In this document: positions 35,400 through 47,081 of the stretch, piece by piece
Layout of the letters: each line of letters opens with the position of its first letter
How positions within the stretch are numbered: position 1 is the first letter of the stretch
Assembly: GCF_037392515.1 (NCBI RefSeq)
Contig: NC_090287.1
Coordinates: 12,575,001-12,639,000 of the forward strand
Reading direction: 5' to 3'
From: Haliotis asinina
Lineage: Eukaryota > Mollusca > Gastropoda > Lepetellida > Haliotidae
Length of the DNA stretch: 64,000 bases
Program-made: the position numbers and the translations under genes
The notes under the pieces: generated by a model
Database searches by the model: none
Told to the model about the DNA's origin: nothing
The model's input: only the letters and a program-made list of their open reading frames with translations

Positions 35400-35660
35400 T
35401 TTGGGTTGTGCGTTTCCTGACTGGCGTAAGGCTTCACTATAGCGAAATTAGGTGACACCCGGAAGTTCACTTTCATTACACATGGCGGACGAACCTGACA
35501 TTCGCAACGACAGCGAGTAGTTTAAGCAGAGATGTTTCCTCTGACCAACACAACCGAGAGGAGCGACTATATCTGCATCTGATAAGGTAGCTGAACAAAC
35601 TAAACCCCACGATCGATGCAGTACTTGCACATCACAAATCGCTATTCATGTCGACCGTAC
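35400..35660 (+). promoter_or_regulatory. probable promoter region of the kinase-BTB gene
   Basis: This stretch is richer in CpG than its surroundings. It contains an ETS-type site CCGGAAGT at 35459-35466 and an ATGGCGGA word near 35484-35491, resembling a YY1-type element. It lies about 0.5-0.7 kb upstream of the first coding exon of the kinase-BTB gene. No TATA box was noted and the start of transcription cannot be read from the sequence. Confidence 0.35.
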
Positions 35661-36147
35661 TGCCTACTTCGTACCAGCATGGCGACAGGCTGGTACAACA
35701 CGATATAGTTAGCTGATGTCTCTTAATGCATAACTCACATCGATACACAAAATTACACTGTGGGTAGGATCGGGTAGGCTATTCACCAGCACACACTCAC
35801 CATGCATATAAACGCACTTCTTGTCAAAATGCATAACAAAGTCACGCGGCACGTGAACACTGTGAAGATGCTCCCAAAGTCTCACCGCTTGCAGCTAGAA
35901 AACATGCCAAATCCATATCGTTCCAGTAACCACTGTTTTATGTTAGATCTTATTTAGGTAGATATATTCAAATGAATGTACGGGAAATTACACTAAACAA
36001 AAAAAACCAACAACTTTAAAGTACATTTAATGGATATAGATTCTACAAATGTTTTGAATCCGCATACGTCCGTGTTGACAAAATGTATTTTGTTTGTCTT
36101 CTTTCAGCTGATGTTTGTATATAAGACGATTTCACAAAGGCACCGAT

Positions 36148-39100
36148 ATGAAGCGACGACTCCCCAAAAGCAAAAACGCTGGTTCGTGTCTATTAACCTA
36201 TTAACCCCAAATAAGAGATTATCAGTTTCTGTTTACAAATATCGGTACATCTGAGAAGCCACGACACGCTGTGCCGAGTTGCTTCCCCTTTCTAGCTGGG
36301 GCAATACCAGCAATGATTTAAAGCTTTGTACCCAATTTGAAAGCAGAATCATTTTCACATTAAAATCTTTTTTTTTTTCGTACTCGGACCTTCATTGAGA
36401 TGGCATTTCATGTTTAGTTATTTTTGCCTGTATGGTTCATTTTAATGTACTTGCAGAGCCAGTGAAATCGCCAAAGGCGAAAAGAGCCCGTCCATTCTTG
36501 ACGGGCGAGGTACTCCAAGACACACTGGGGAAGAAATGGCGTCTGTTATCGGAACTAGCTGAGGGCCACATGGGACCTATATACGCAGGTAGTTTTCTCG
36601 TTGAAATTTATATCATGCTTTTGTTTGAGAATTTAAATACTTTCTGTGTGGTTAATTTGACCTGGAAACAGTACGGATTTCACATATGGTAAAAATATGA
36701 GCTCGAAACAATAGAGCTGGTGAGCTTGAGAGATAATAGAAGTCAGATGTCAACCCGGCTTGGATTGTTGTACCCATGCTTATTATTGGTCAGTGACCCA
36801 GTCGGTCATGTCACTGTACCCCATCGGAATGGGTCGTTTGTCATGCCACCACCGGCTTGCTCTCCTTGACCAGATCGCCTTATGTACATGCAGGTTGTGC
36901 AAAATATAGTGTTATGCATACACTAACGTATAAACTACTGAGGAAAACAAAAACAGGCATCAAACTGTGAATGCTGCATTATTGTGTACTGAGAAATTGC
37001 GCTTACGTTCCCAGTGATGTTATCGTCGGCGCCTCATCTGCACGTCACCTGTTGTGAGACCATCGCAATATATTAAATACCGTTTTTAATACCTATCATA
37101 TACATCATAACTTCAATAAACCATGGATGTGTGCTTCCTTTTGCTTGGTCTCCTGACTAAACTAAACAAGATATCTTAATTCGTAATGATTGATGTCGAA
37201 TTACATAAGCCCCAATTTTCAAAATGTTTTTTTTAATGCTTTGAATCTTTTTTTTCAGCGACATCCGATGGTGCTGCATCAAAGTCGGAAGAAGATGTCG
37301 TCAAAATTGTGAGACTTTTAACATTGACTGTTTAGGGTAGCTCTCTGAGTATTGTTTCTTTCCTAAAGTGTGCAACTTGTTTGGATAATGCAAGAAGGCT
37401 GTCCTCAGGGTCGTTCCCAGGAATGTTAATCATATAGTGGTACCATGGCAACCCAGCTGTGTAGGCATATGGACCATGCAGTTGGTGTCATTTAGCCACT
37501 TAATGCTGATAGTGCATGGTTGTTGATTCAAGATGTGGTTGGTGTGTATTATCCATGGATATTAGCTGTTGTGTTCTCTCTTTAGATTGACTGTGGTATG
37601 TAAGTGAGAACGTCCGGTTAATAAATGATATTTTTCCAGTTATTAATATATAAATTTTTCCAGAATAGTAGAAAGCGTGAGCAATAAATCAATGAGTTTT
37701 GTACAAGGCTACTTAGAACATTATAACAGCTATATCACTGCTGTGATAGTTTAAAGGGCATAATGAATCGGAATCGGCATCTAGTAGGACAACCTGCAAC
37801 TGAAAATGCCGATAATGAATGCTTGGCAGCCTGCTTAGCAGTATTTCCAAGCAGGTCAACAACCAAAAAACGTAACCACAAACACACAAATCCAAACGGA
37901 CTCATGGTGCGATCTTACTGGAGGTAAAACACTCCGGGCAATACACCAGCAGATCCAGATTATAAGTGAGTCTAGCTTTACGCCGCAATCAGCAATATTC
38001 CAGCTATATGGCGGCGATCTGTAGATATCGAGTCTGGACCAGACAATCCAGTGATCAACAACATGAGTATCGATCTGCACAATTGGGAACCGATGACATG
38101 CGTCAACCAAGTCAGCGAGCCTGACCACCCGATCCCGTTAGTGGCTTCTTACAAGCATAGTCCCCTTTTATGGCAAGCATGGGTTGCTGAAGGCCTATTC
38201 TAGCCCGGAACCTTCACGGGTTAACAACAGTTAAGCAGATGCACAAAGTGTCTTTGTTCCATCTTAAAAAGTACATAGGCTGTGACGAACCTTGAATAAG
38301 GTGCAAGGTATAGGTTTGTTTGTAGTATGCACTATATCGGGACACATATTTATTCTTTATCGCTGTATTAACGAAAAATGTAAGTTACAGACAACACGAC
38401 GCAAGGGAAAATGGGAATGTTGGCAAGCACTGGTTTGCAACAGCCGTTGTGGCACTGCCTGGGCTTTATTTTTCAGGAAATAAAGAGCAGTGGCCACCTG
38501 TTCAACGAGAATGTGGTTTACCAGGGAATGGGAGTTGCCAAATTAGGTTTGTATATGTTGATATTCCTTCAGGAGAGAGTTGACCATCGGGGATGAGTTA
38601 TATTGATGAGTGCATAGTGTTTTACGCCGCTTTTGGCAATATTTTAGCAGTATAACGGCGGGGGACATCAGAAACGGTCTTCACGTATTGTAACCATGTG
38701 TGCCATCGAACCTTCAGCGTGACCAGCGGATGCTTTAACCATTCTTAGTTGATGAAATGTTAACCATTCAGTATTGATGATTGGGAAATGGTTTAATAGC
38801 AGAGTATATATTGTACACAGTCTCAAGTCAACTGACATGAAAACGCGGAGGATTTGCTCCCAAAATGAGGCTCTGTTCTGATATCCTCTATTGCTCACAG
38901 TGGCTTTATAGCAAAGGGCTTATTGTGTATTTCAGATACACACTAAGCAATGTGTTGTGAGTTAAGGATCTACAGTAAAGAAAAGCACCTATCGTCAATA
39001 CTTGACGAGACACTGGTATTTTTCAGCAGTCAGCGACGAGTATTGTTTTTGCTTCGCTTTTAGCAATATTTCAGCAATACCACGGCGGTGAACACTAGAA

Positions 39101-42100
39101 ATGAGCCTTAGACAGTACCCATGTGAGGAATCAAACCCAGGTCTTCAGTCAGACGATCGGTCGCTTTAACCAGTCGACGCTTTAAGCGATCAGCGACACG
39201 AATAACGTTCCATCACGTATCTTACGTGTCCGTGTAGCTTATGTCATATACGTGTTCATATTACAGCTAAGAAGTGGACTAAGGATCGTGGCTTGTCCTA
39301 TCTAGGGATCTCTGCACCCCGGGGGCAGGGGATGCATAACCATGAGGGTGAGGTCTACAGGTTCCTGGTGTTGCCGCGGCTTGGGACTGACCTTGACACG
39401 TTGCTGGGGACAGGGAAGATGCTGGCATTCAAGGACGTTTCCAACATGGCCATCGCTCTGGTACAATAAACCTTAAGGATTTCCTTGCCAGAACGGACCC
39501 ACCCAGCACACCCTGCTTGTCCAGGGAACAGTGCAGTAGGGATAAAGTGTTGAGTGTTGTGGTCATGTGACTGGGCGTTATCATGCCCACATGGAACGTG
39601 AATTGAACCTGCTGATGGGCAGCGGAATGTCCTAACTTCTTCAGTCACTGTCGGTTCATTTTATCTCTTAACGCAAACAATTTGACGTTTGACTTTTTAA
39701 ACATTTTCTACACCAGTTCCAATAATTACTGAAACGTTTTCCTTGAACCTACTGACGGGCAGCGGAATGCCCTCACTTCGTCAGTTACTGTCCGTTCTCA
39801 TTTTCGCAGTTAAAGCAAACGATTTGACGTTTGACTTTTTAAACGTTTTATTTCACACCAGTTCCAATAAACTTTGAGCATGTTTTTCTTTCACCACTTT
39901 TGCAACCCCATGATGCCCTTAGAATTTTCTGTTTTTAAGTTCAGTGGGTTACTGACTGAGTATTGTCTTGTTTTAATTCTTTGTCCCTCTAAGGAAATAC
40001 AAAACATGATGAATAATCAGCGAGTATCGCCAGTATGTCATGACTTTTTTCTGTTTGTTAGGTGTCAGGATGTATGGGATGTTTACTGCAGATATGATGG
40101 GATCTGTTTCCATAAGCTGAACCTATCTACCATAAAACTCTAAAGGAAGGTTAACACTCGTTTTTCTCTTCAATCACGACAAACCCCCATTTCTTTGCCT
40201 CTCCTTTATGCAGATAGACTGTCTAGAGTATATTCACGAGCACCACTACGTTCATGGTGACATCCATCCCGCCAACATCATCGTCGACGATAGCAAAGGG
40301 ACTACTGGCAAAGAGAAAATGGTTAGTATAAGGGTCCACCAATAGACCAGTAATAGCTAGTTGCCCGCAGTACTCTAGTCTGTATGTTTGGGTACCGTCC
40401 CGATCTACCTTTAGAAAATCAGCTGTATTCTAATCGTGTGAACTGTGATCCGTTTTGAAATTGGTCTCCAGAATCCATACTTGTCCAAAGAGGCCACCAA
40501 CGGAATTGGTGGCCAGGTTCCCGTAATTAACACATATCTTCCGGTCTATGTGCCGTCGGTCTATAAATAATCAGAGTGTGGATCAGACAGTCCAGTGATT
40601 GACATCACGAGCATCCATCTGATGTGTGCACGACTGGATTGTGTTTCAGACCCGTCCACACAGCTGTAATATTGCGTGTATTATAACTGTGTATTATAAA
40701 CCAGTATCTATACCTTGTTCACAATAAATGCCCACTGTAATACAGGTGGTCTTTTGAAGGGTTGCCAGGGTTACTTATTTTTCCAGGTGCACCTTATCGA
40801 CTACGGCTTGGCAAAAAAATACATGGTAGATGACAAGCACAAGTCATACCAGGAAAGCAAGTTCCTGCCGGATTGCCCCACATTGTACATGGGCGTGGAT
40901 GGGCACAGAGGAGCCGGTAAGCCAGTAATCGTCTGACAGTGTACAATGCCCGCTGCCAAGATCAGAGTTGGAATTATTCTTCAGCTGTCAATGTCGAAAG
41001 ACTTCCGCTGACATGGTTCATGCACGTTATCGTGTCTCTCTTGAGTAGGTCCATGTCCACAATGAACTGTAGGATGGAGCATGTCAGATTGTGTCTCAAC
41101 AGACCATTACCATGCAAATCCCGACCGTCGCACTGATTGAGAACAATCCCTTAAGATGTTCTCAAAATTTAATAACGCCATGAACTGACTCATCTTTATG
41201 ATTACAGCATCTTAACATAATATCAAAATTGGTGAAGTAGGGTTGACATTTCACTCTCCCTGTTTGTCATTTCTGTCTGACGTGACAATACCTAATATGT
41301 GGAATACTAATCATGACAGTATTTTGTAGCCCTCGTCCATAAATACTAATCATGACAGTATTTTGTAGCCCTCGTCCATAAATGCTATGACGCCTCTTTG
41401 AATGCTCAGGATCTACACCGTTCTGTCAGGACATGCAATCGGTCATCCATATGTCTATCTCATGGGTTATTCCCAAACTATATCGTGTAACAGTTTCCCC
41501 CGACAACCCTGATTCCTGCTATAATCTCTGATCTGTCCACAGATCAGTCACGACGTGGGGACCTTGAAATGCTGGGCTACTGTCTGCTGAAGTGGCTAAG
41601 TGGCAGACTGCCCTGGGAGGGCAAACCCCAGGACAAGAACTATGTCCGAGATTCAAAAATAAAGTAAGCTACAAAAATTATATATTTTTCAATTTTATAC
41701 AAAGGACCTTAACCCTGCCGTATGTGTTGTTCTAAAAGCAACCAGTAAAACGCATAGGCGATTTCATTATAAGTAACTGAATTCTGAAAAATAACCATGA
41801 CTTTCATAGTTCATCTACTAGCCTATCAGTATATTAACTAGGGTCGCCTGGTGCCAGTAATTGAGTTCTTGGTTTCCACGCACATTTGATTTACTGTATT
41901 TACTGGGGACACGTGTTTATTTTAGACTTAATCCTGTAATACATGCTCTTTTCTTGGATTGGGTCAGGTTCAAGGAGGATATAGCATCAAAGTCGGATTC
42001 ACTTTCATGGATAGATGACCCGCAGGCAAGAGGTACTGACATTTTTCAAGCAGAACCTATGTATCTGGTGTACATGTATATCCAGTGATACTAACACGGG

Positions 42101-43328
42101 CTTGTCAAGTTAAGATCATCAGCACAAGAGGTGTCATCCTCTGCACTTCCAGAAATCTACAGTAAACGATATGTGAGCCCTGGAGATAGTGAGGATTTAA
42201 GATATAGAACTACAAGGGTGAAATTAACACGGCAGTCTCATATTTACCAACTAAACTACTGTGCTGGTTGTTTATACGACAAGTGTCACTTTGAGTTTTT
42301 TCTTTTTGTATTTTTTTTATGTTTTTGTTGTAATTGTTTTCTCACTAAAACCAGTTTTTCATTATCAATGTTCCCGGCGTCGTAAACATCACTTTATTAG
42401 TAAATATTAGTTGTATGAGAGAATGACAGATCGCCTTGGAAACATTATTTCAGATACTGAATGAGTCGAGTCAGTTTTCATTTTAGTCATGCTGAGACAT
42501 CAGTGATGATTGTCATACCGAAAGTAGGATTTGTATCACAACCATCGGAACCCTGCTATGATAATCTGGCAAGGTACCTTTTTGTTTGTTCCAGGAGTGT
42601 TGTTGTCCTACTTTGACTATGTCTGTGGTCTAGACTATGAGGAGAAGCCCAGCTATGACACTTTGAAGACCTTACTTCAGGATCTTGTCAAAGGGCCAAA
42701 GAAAAAGGAGACAACAGCTTCTGCCAAATCCAAGGGTTCCAAGGCTCGTCACAAAACCCCAGAACCCCAACCCGTTTCCGATATATCTAAACCAACTGCA
42801 GGTGTGAAAACAACCAAGACAAGTAAAGCTGCAGGCGCTGGTGTATCAAAGGAAACACAGGTTGACGACCAAATAAAATCCCCAAACGGTAAATCTCCAA
42901 AACAAGCTTCCCATGCAAAAGAAACGAATCCTAAAATAAAGAGGAGGAAACCCGTAATGATAAGTCGAGGCAGTGGGAGGGACACGGGCGAGAATTCTAA
43001 ACCTGATAAAAAACACAGCATGAAAACGAGGCCCACCACGAAGATTACCCTCAACGTCGGAGGTACAGAGTTTGTGACATATTCGACGACTCTTCAGAAG
43101 TATCCCTCCAGGCTGGTCGATATTGCACATGAAGCTGTAGAGCATCAAGACATCCCTTTCATTGATCGTGACCCGACATTGTTCCCATACATCCTCAACT
43201 TCCTGCGCGACGACGGGCAGACGACACTACCTGAAACCACACAGGACCTGAGAAAACTGCGCCAGGAAGCTCGCTACTTTAATCTCACGAGTCTAACGGA
43301 TGAAATCGACCGTCTTGTTTTAGAATAG
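36148..43328 (+). CDS. VRK-type protein kinase fused to a KCTD/T1-type BTB domain
   Basis: Ten exons join in phase to 545 residues: 36148-36181, 36457-36588, 37259-37308, 38477-38546, 39267-39460, 40214-40321, 40787-40916, 41543-41663, 41968-42032, 42595-43328. Exon 1 is the weakest call: a basic 11-codon start before a GTTCGT donor, chosen because it keeps phase. Residues 30-335 align with vaccinia-related kinases: VVKI lysine K71, helix-C E83, YIHEHHYVHGD with D176, LIDYG (201-203), SRRGDLEMLGY and LPWEGK, then YVRDSKIKFKEDIAS. Residues 336-449 are a Lys/Ser/Pro-rich linker. Residues 450-545 are a T1 domain (TKITLNVGGTEF, FIDRDPTLFPYILNFLRDDG, EARYFNLTSL). The end of the kinase, the linker and the T1 domain share the last exon. 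VRKs phosphorylate chromatin and nuclear-envelope proteins; T1 domains oligomerise and bind cullin-3 ligases. The function of the fusion is unknown. Kinase oddities: catalytic-loop HGDIHPAN instead of HGDIKxxN, and AEGHMG at the glycine loop. Confidence 0.9.
37958..38221 (-). repeat. SINE-like family 1 copy, near full length
   Basis: Reverse-strand copy. Reading +, it shows TTACGCCGCAATCAGCAATA, GACCAGACAATCCAGTGATC and GGGAACCGATGACATG, ending at CCCGGAACCTTCACGG. Lies in kinase-BTB intron 3. Confidence 0.9.
38610..38740 (-). repeat. SINE-like family 2 fragment
   Basis: Reading +: TTTTACGCCGCTTTTGGCAA, GTAACCATGTGTGCCATCGA and GGATGCTTTAACCATTC, the reverse of the tRNA-related family. Lies in kinase-BTB intron 4. 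Confidence 0.6.
39050..39185 (-). repeat. SINE-like family 2 copy
   Basis: Reading +: TTTTAGCAATATTTCAGCAA, ACAGTACCCATGTGAGGAAT and CGGTCGCTTTAACCAGTCG. Lies in kinase-BTB intron 4, close to the acceptor at 39266. Confidence 0.7.
39603..39880. repeat. tandem duplication, 140-bp unit
   Basis: Copy 1 starts at 39603 (TTGAACCTGCTGATGGGCAG) and copy 2 at 39743 (TTGAACCTACTGACGGGCAG). Both end with CACCAGTTCCAATAA. Local duplication in kinase-BTB intron 5. Confidence 0.85.
40466..40620. repeat. rearranged SINE-like family 1 fragments
   Basis: Pieces in both orientations: CATACTTGTCCAAAGAGGCC on +, and GATCAGACAGTCCAGTGATT as the reverse strand. Lies in kinase-BTB intron 6. Confidence 0.5.
41303..41380. 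repeat. exact 39-bp tandem duplication
   Basis: Units 41303-41341 and 41342-41380, each with AATACTAATCATGACAG. The near identity suggests a recent event. Lies in kinase-BTB intron 7. Confidence 0.9.
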
Positions 43329-43864
43329 GTCAGTATATACTGACGTTTTGTTTTAAAGTTTTGATGAAACAGTATTGTTCATGGCTTTTAGCCTTGATAA
43401 TACATCTGCCCTCAATTTTCGATGAAGACCGATCTTAAACGTTTTGAGGAGAACCAGATTGTTGCTTATGAAGACTCTTACAATATTTCAGATAGCCCTG
43501 TATTGTAAAGTACGCTCTCAGAACAGGGTTTATAGTTATAGGGAAGGGATATGGACATCATACGGTCATGGTAAATTCTGACCAAAACAAAGCCTAATTT
43601 TATGAAGTACACTGGTCAAGTTTAACATAGAATGGGTGGGTCAGTGTTTGCCAAAACATTATCATTCATTTATACATCATATTTTAAATACATATGGAGC
43701 ATTCCCGCTCTTTTTTATATTTTGATGTACATTTATTTACATGAATCCCTCGCCAATTTGTATCGCTTGATTCGCTTGATTCCTCTCTGTCCCGAAATAT
43801 GTTGGGGAGCTGGAACTAGGGTTCACAACATAAAGAATACAAGTCACAAATGAATTTCGTCACA
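43329..43864 (+). other. 3' flank of the kinase-BTB gene
   Basis: No second ORF of interest. No AATAAA was noticed before the Tc1-type element at 43865. The first hexamers beyond it are near 45782-45800 (CAATAAAC and AAATAAAA). The transcript may end at an unrecognised signal or run through the transposon. Confidence 0.35.
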
Positions 43865-45301
43865 TATACTGAACCGCAAAAGAAACGCGAGACATGTAAT
43901 AGTCAACAGTGTTTTAATTTCATTAACACATAGGTAAAAAATGATACATGATTAGTTCCTCAGCTAGCATACACTATCACAATGTTGTGTTTTCATGAGA
44001 AAATCTGGCACAAAGTAGTCATGGCATGCTTATTACCGGGTATGCCCTCCCTGACTATTTAACACTGCCATACAACGTCGGTACATCGAGTGAATGAGGC
44101 GGTTCACGAAACCCATCGGTACTTGTGCCCACACTCTGAGGAAAGCTGCCTGCAAATCAGCACGAGTTGTCGGTCTTGGAACCACCTGGTTCAGACGCCT
44201 CTGGATGTCATCCCAGAGGTGTTCGATTGGGTTCAGATCTGGACTGAGGGCTGGCCATGGCATGGTTCTGATGTTGTGCTGACGTAAGAAGTCCATAGTT
44301 AGCCTAGCTGTATGGGGACGTGCACTGTCCTGTTGGAACACGTGATTCCGGTGACGTGCAAAGAATGGTACGATGTGAGGTCTGAGGATCTGGTCGATGT
44401 ACCGCTGAGCTGTGATGCCATTCCCTCGTCCTGCACCAACATTTTGAAACATATGGGGTCCTATCCTCTGATCCAGCCCTATTGCACCCCAAACCATGAT
44501 GCTTTGACCACCCCATGCATTTCTCTCCACAACACAATCGTCTCTGAAACGTTCACCCTTCCTACGCCAAACCCTCACTCTACCGTATCGGCCCTCATTA
44601 CGAAAGACTATTGACCTCCATTGTCGATGCCGCCAGTGCTGGTGTTGTCTAGCCCATTGCATTCTTGCTTGACGGTGACGGGCGATGAGGATTGGCCCTT
44701 GAGCAGGACGACGGCAACGAAGATTGTGTGCTGCAAGGCGCCGTCGTACTGTATCCTCGCTGATGGGTCTCTGTCGTGTGCCAATAGTCTGTCGAGCTGT
44801 CAAGGAGGCTGACCTGAAGGGATCTCGAAGGTGTTGCCTATGGATGAAGTGGTCCTGTCTCGGAGTGGTCACTCGGGGGCGTCCAGTGCGAGCATGGTTT
44901 GCAGTACTGTTGGTGGTGTTTGAACGCTGTTCAGACGGTGGATGGTACTGACGTGGACATTGAAAACGTCTGCTGCTGTCAATCGTGGCATGCTTGATTC
45001 TTCCAGACAACAACTGCCAAAAGTCTACTCTCCACTCAGTCTTATACCCAGAGGCAACATGAGATGCACGTGCATTTTGGCTACCTCTAAAAATGTCTGC
45101 AACCTCTATCCATGGCGCTCAGATGTGCTCCGTTTTGGCGTTACGTTTCAGGATCCTAAGGTTACTTCCTGCAGTTGTTGCAGAAAAAAACTTTTTTTAT
45201 GTCTTGAGTTATCTACAGTTTTATTTTCAATAAATTTTCACTACATTTTACACTTGAAAGTACCGTTTGGAAATTTCGCGTTTCTTTTGCGGTTCAGTAT
45301 A
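43865..45301. mobile_element. Tc1-type DNA transposon, 1437 bp
   Basis: Perfect 26-bp inverted ends begin TATACTGAACCGCAAAAG at 43865 and end with the complement at 45301, with TA at both borders. The transposase reads on the - strand at 44033-45013. The intact ends suggest a fairly recent insertion, but the transposase is damaged. Confidence 0.92.
44033..45013 (-). pseudogene. Tc1-type transposase, damaged
   Basis: The 326-codon frame contains GRPRVTTPRQDHF, SIMVWGAIGLDQ, FQQDSARPHTARL (second catalytic Asp) and LSPDLNPIEHLWD (third acidic residue, Glu), as in DD34E transposases. Two defects are visible. The region expected to hold the first catalytic Asp in a DESRF block reads SIVFRNEGRYGRVRVWRRKG, so that Asp is missing through a short deletion. 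The helix-turn-helix start, MPRLTAADVFNVHVSTIHRL, lies in another frame just upstream, so the N terminus is frameshifted. The enzyme is expected to be inactive. Confidence 0.88.
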
Positions 45302-45867
45302 TTTGATAATTGTGGGACAGTCGGTGGGTGTAGTCGGGAGTGTTATTCAGTTAATGCTGATGACATGTGAACTATAAATATCAGCAAATATACTGCATAG
45401 AAATATATTTTATGTCAGAGTATGTTCCTGGTGGTGTGTTAGTTTTATGTTCACGTTACCGTTTTAAAAACGGTTTTACAAATCTCATATAACATGGTGA
45501 CAATACAGTGTTTTAAGTATTATGACAAGATGGTATAGACTCTGGTACTGTTGTGAAGACTCTTGTTTGACAATGACATCATTATTACCGTAACGTCGCA
45601 TCATTATATGAAAAGTTGTCATCCATAGGGTATCTTGCTGTTATAGTTACTCACCAGCTTCTAAAGCGCCAATCAAAGCATGGACTGATGACAGCCGAGG
45701 GAAATATTGTCCTCAGCAGTGTGCCATAATTGTTCGTCATGTTCTGTGTTCTAATTGTTTTCTTGTCCATGGAGATTCAATAAACAGTGTGAAAATAAAA
45801 CATTTCGTTTATACATATCATATTTACATTGTTTAAGGTAGTTGGTTCATGAGACCCTTCCTTTGTG
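45302..45867. other. intergenic, possible polyadenylation signals
   Basis: AATAAA words near 45780-45800 could terminate the kinase-BTB transcript. Otherwise nothing is recognised. Confidence 0.35.
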
Positions 45868-46066
45868 GAGCGGGTTGGTGGGGTTGCCTAATAAACAAAA
45901 CCTTCGCTCGTCACGCTGAAAATCCGGGTTCGATTCTCCTATCACTGTGACACGGTTTCGATTCCCGTTATGGGTATAATTGGTGAAGCCCATTCTGGTA
46001 TTCCCCACCATGATATTGCTGGAATGTTGCTCAAGAGGTGTAAAACCATAATGGCTTACTCATTTG
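45868..46066 (+). repeat. tRNA-related SINE-like repeat (family 2)
   Basis: Contains a B-box-like GGGTTCGATTCTCC and the block GAAGCCCATTCTGGTATTCC, then the tail ATGATATTGCTGGAATGTTG. The tRNA-like head is too diverged to be a functional tRNA gene. Confidence 0.75.
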
Positions 46067-46183
46067 AGAAGGAGCTGTTTCTTAGTGAACAAACGTGAAT
46101 GAATTTTCTAAGCATACTTGAGTGAAAATGTTAACACACGCCTTTGGAGATAAAACAGCTGATTCCATAACAAACTAAATGAC

Positions 46184-46232
46184 GTGTGTGTGTGCGTGCG
46201 TGCGTTAGTGCGTGCGTGCCTGTGTGTGTACT
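46184..46232. repeat. (GTGC)n/(GT)n microsatellite
   Basis: GTGTGTGTGCGTGCGTGCG followed by interrupted units. Confidence 0.9.
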
Positions 46233-46589
46233 TAACAAACGAAACGCAAGAACAGGTTCATTTGTCTATTACTGTAAAACCTAACGCTATATAATTCCCG
46301 ATTTCATTTGATAAATGAAAACGAAGTTGTTTTTTTCTCTCAAGTATTGGCCACTACCATGGACGAACAGTACTAGAATTGGAACGATGAAATCGAGAGT
46401 AACGCCGCTATCAACATAACATTAACAAAGTTTATTTGTGTCGACTAGTAGTGCTGGTGACCTTGCATGCATAACATCAGTTTGGGACACTGAATGAACA
46501 AGTCTCTCGAAGAAAGCTGGACATAAATTGTTTCATTCTCGCACCACGAATACCGGTGCCTATGCCTCGTTCCTCCCACGGTAGACCAG

Positions 46590-46735
46590 TGATGGTCCGG
46601 GGTAGAACAGGGCTTAAGCAATAAAAGGCGACTCTGCTTGTCTTAAGAGGCGACTAACGGAATCGGATGGTCAGGATGGCTGACTTTGTTTACAGCTGGA
46701 ATATTGCTGAGTGCGACGTAAAACTAACCTCGATC
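46590..46735 (+). repeat. SINE-like family 1 copy with internal deletion
   Basis: The head (GGTCCGGGGTAGAACAGG, GAGGCGACTAACGGAATCG) joins directly to the tail (ACAGCTGGAATATTGCTGAG). The middle, about 110 bp in other copies, is absent. Confidence 0.85.
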
Positions 46736-46810
46736 CGAATACGACAAACGTGCCATCTTCTCGTTCTCCTCGAGTCGAACGCAAGCTAGATGCTCTATTT
46801 GATTTCATTG

Positions 46811-47081
46811 TAATGGGATCCGTGAAGATCCGGGGTAGATCAGGTCTTCAGCAATCCATGCTTGCCGTAAAAGACGACTGTGCTTGTCGCAAGAGGCAAG
46901 GCTCGCTGACTTGGCTGACACTGGTCATCGGTTCACCATTCCAAAGATGGATCCTCACGCTGTTGACCACTGAATTGTCTGGTCCGGACTCGATTATTTA
47001 CAGTCCGGACTCGATTATTTACAGACCATACAGCTGGACAAGTACTGAGTGCGACGTAAAACTTAAACTCACTCACTCATT
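46811..47081 (+). repeat. SINE-like family 1 copy with internal duplication
   Basis: Full-length arrangement from CGTGAAGATCCGGGGTAG to the terminal ACTC repeats. The 21-bp segment starting TCCGGACTCGATTATTTAC is duplicated exactly at 46984-47004 and 47005-47025. Confidence 0.9.

Noticed and set aside
35484..35522. Short ATG frame (12 codons) in the CpG-rich region as a possible first exon of the kinase gene
   Set aside because: It ends at a stop without a donor site; the ATG at 36148 with an in-phase donor explains the gene better.
42749..43148. Two ~100-codon reverse-strand ORFs, one hydrophobic
   Set aside because: They lie antisense to the kinase-BTB last exon and reflect its base composition.
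44090..44951. Several + strand ORFs of 62-100 codons overlapping the Tc1-type element
   Set aside because: They are antisense shadows of the transposase frame.
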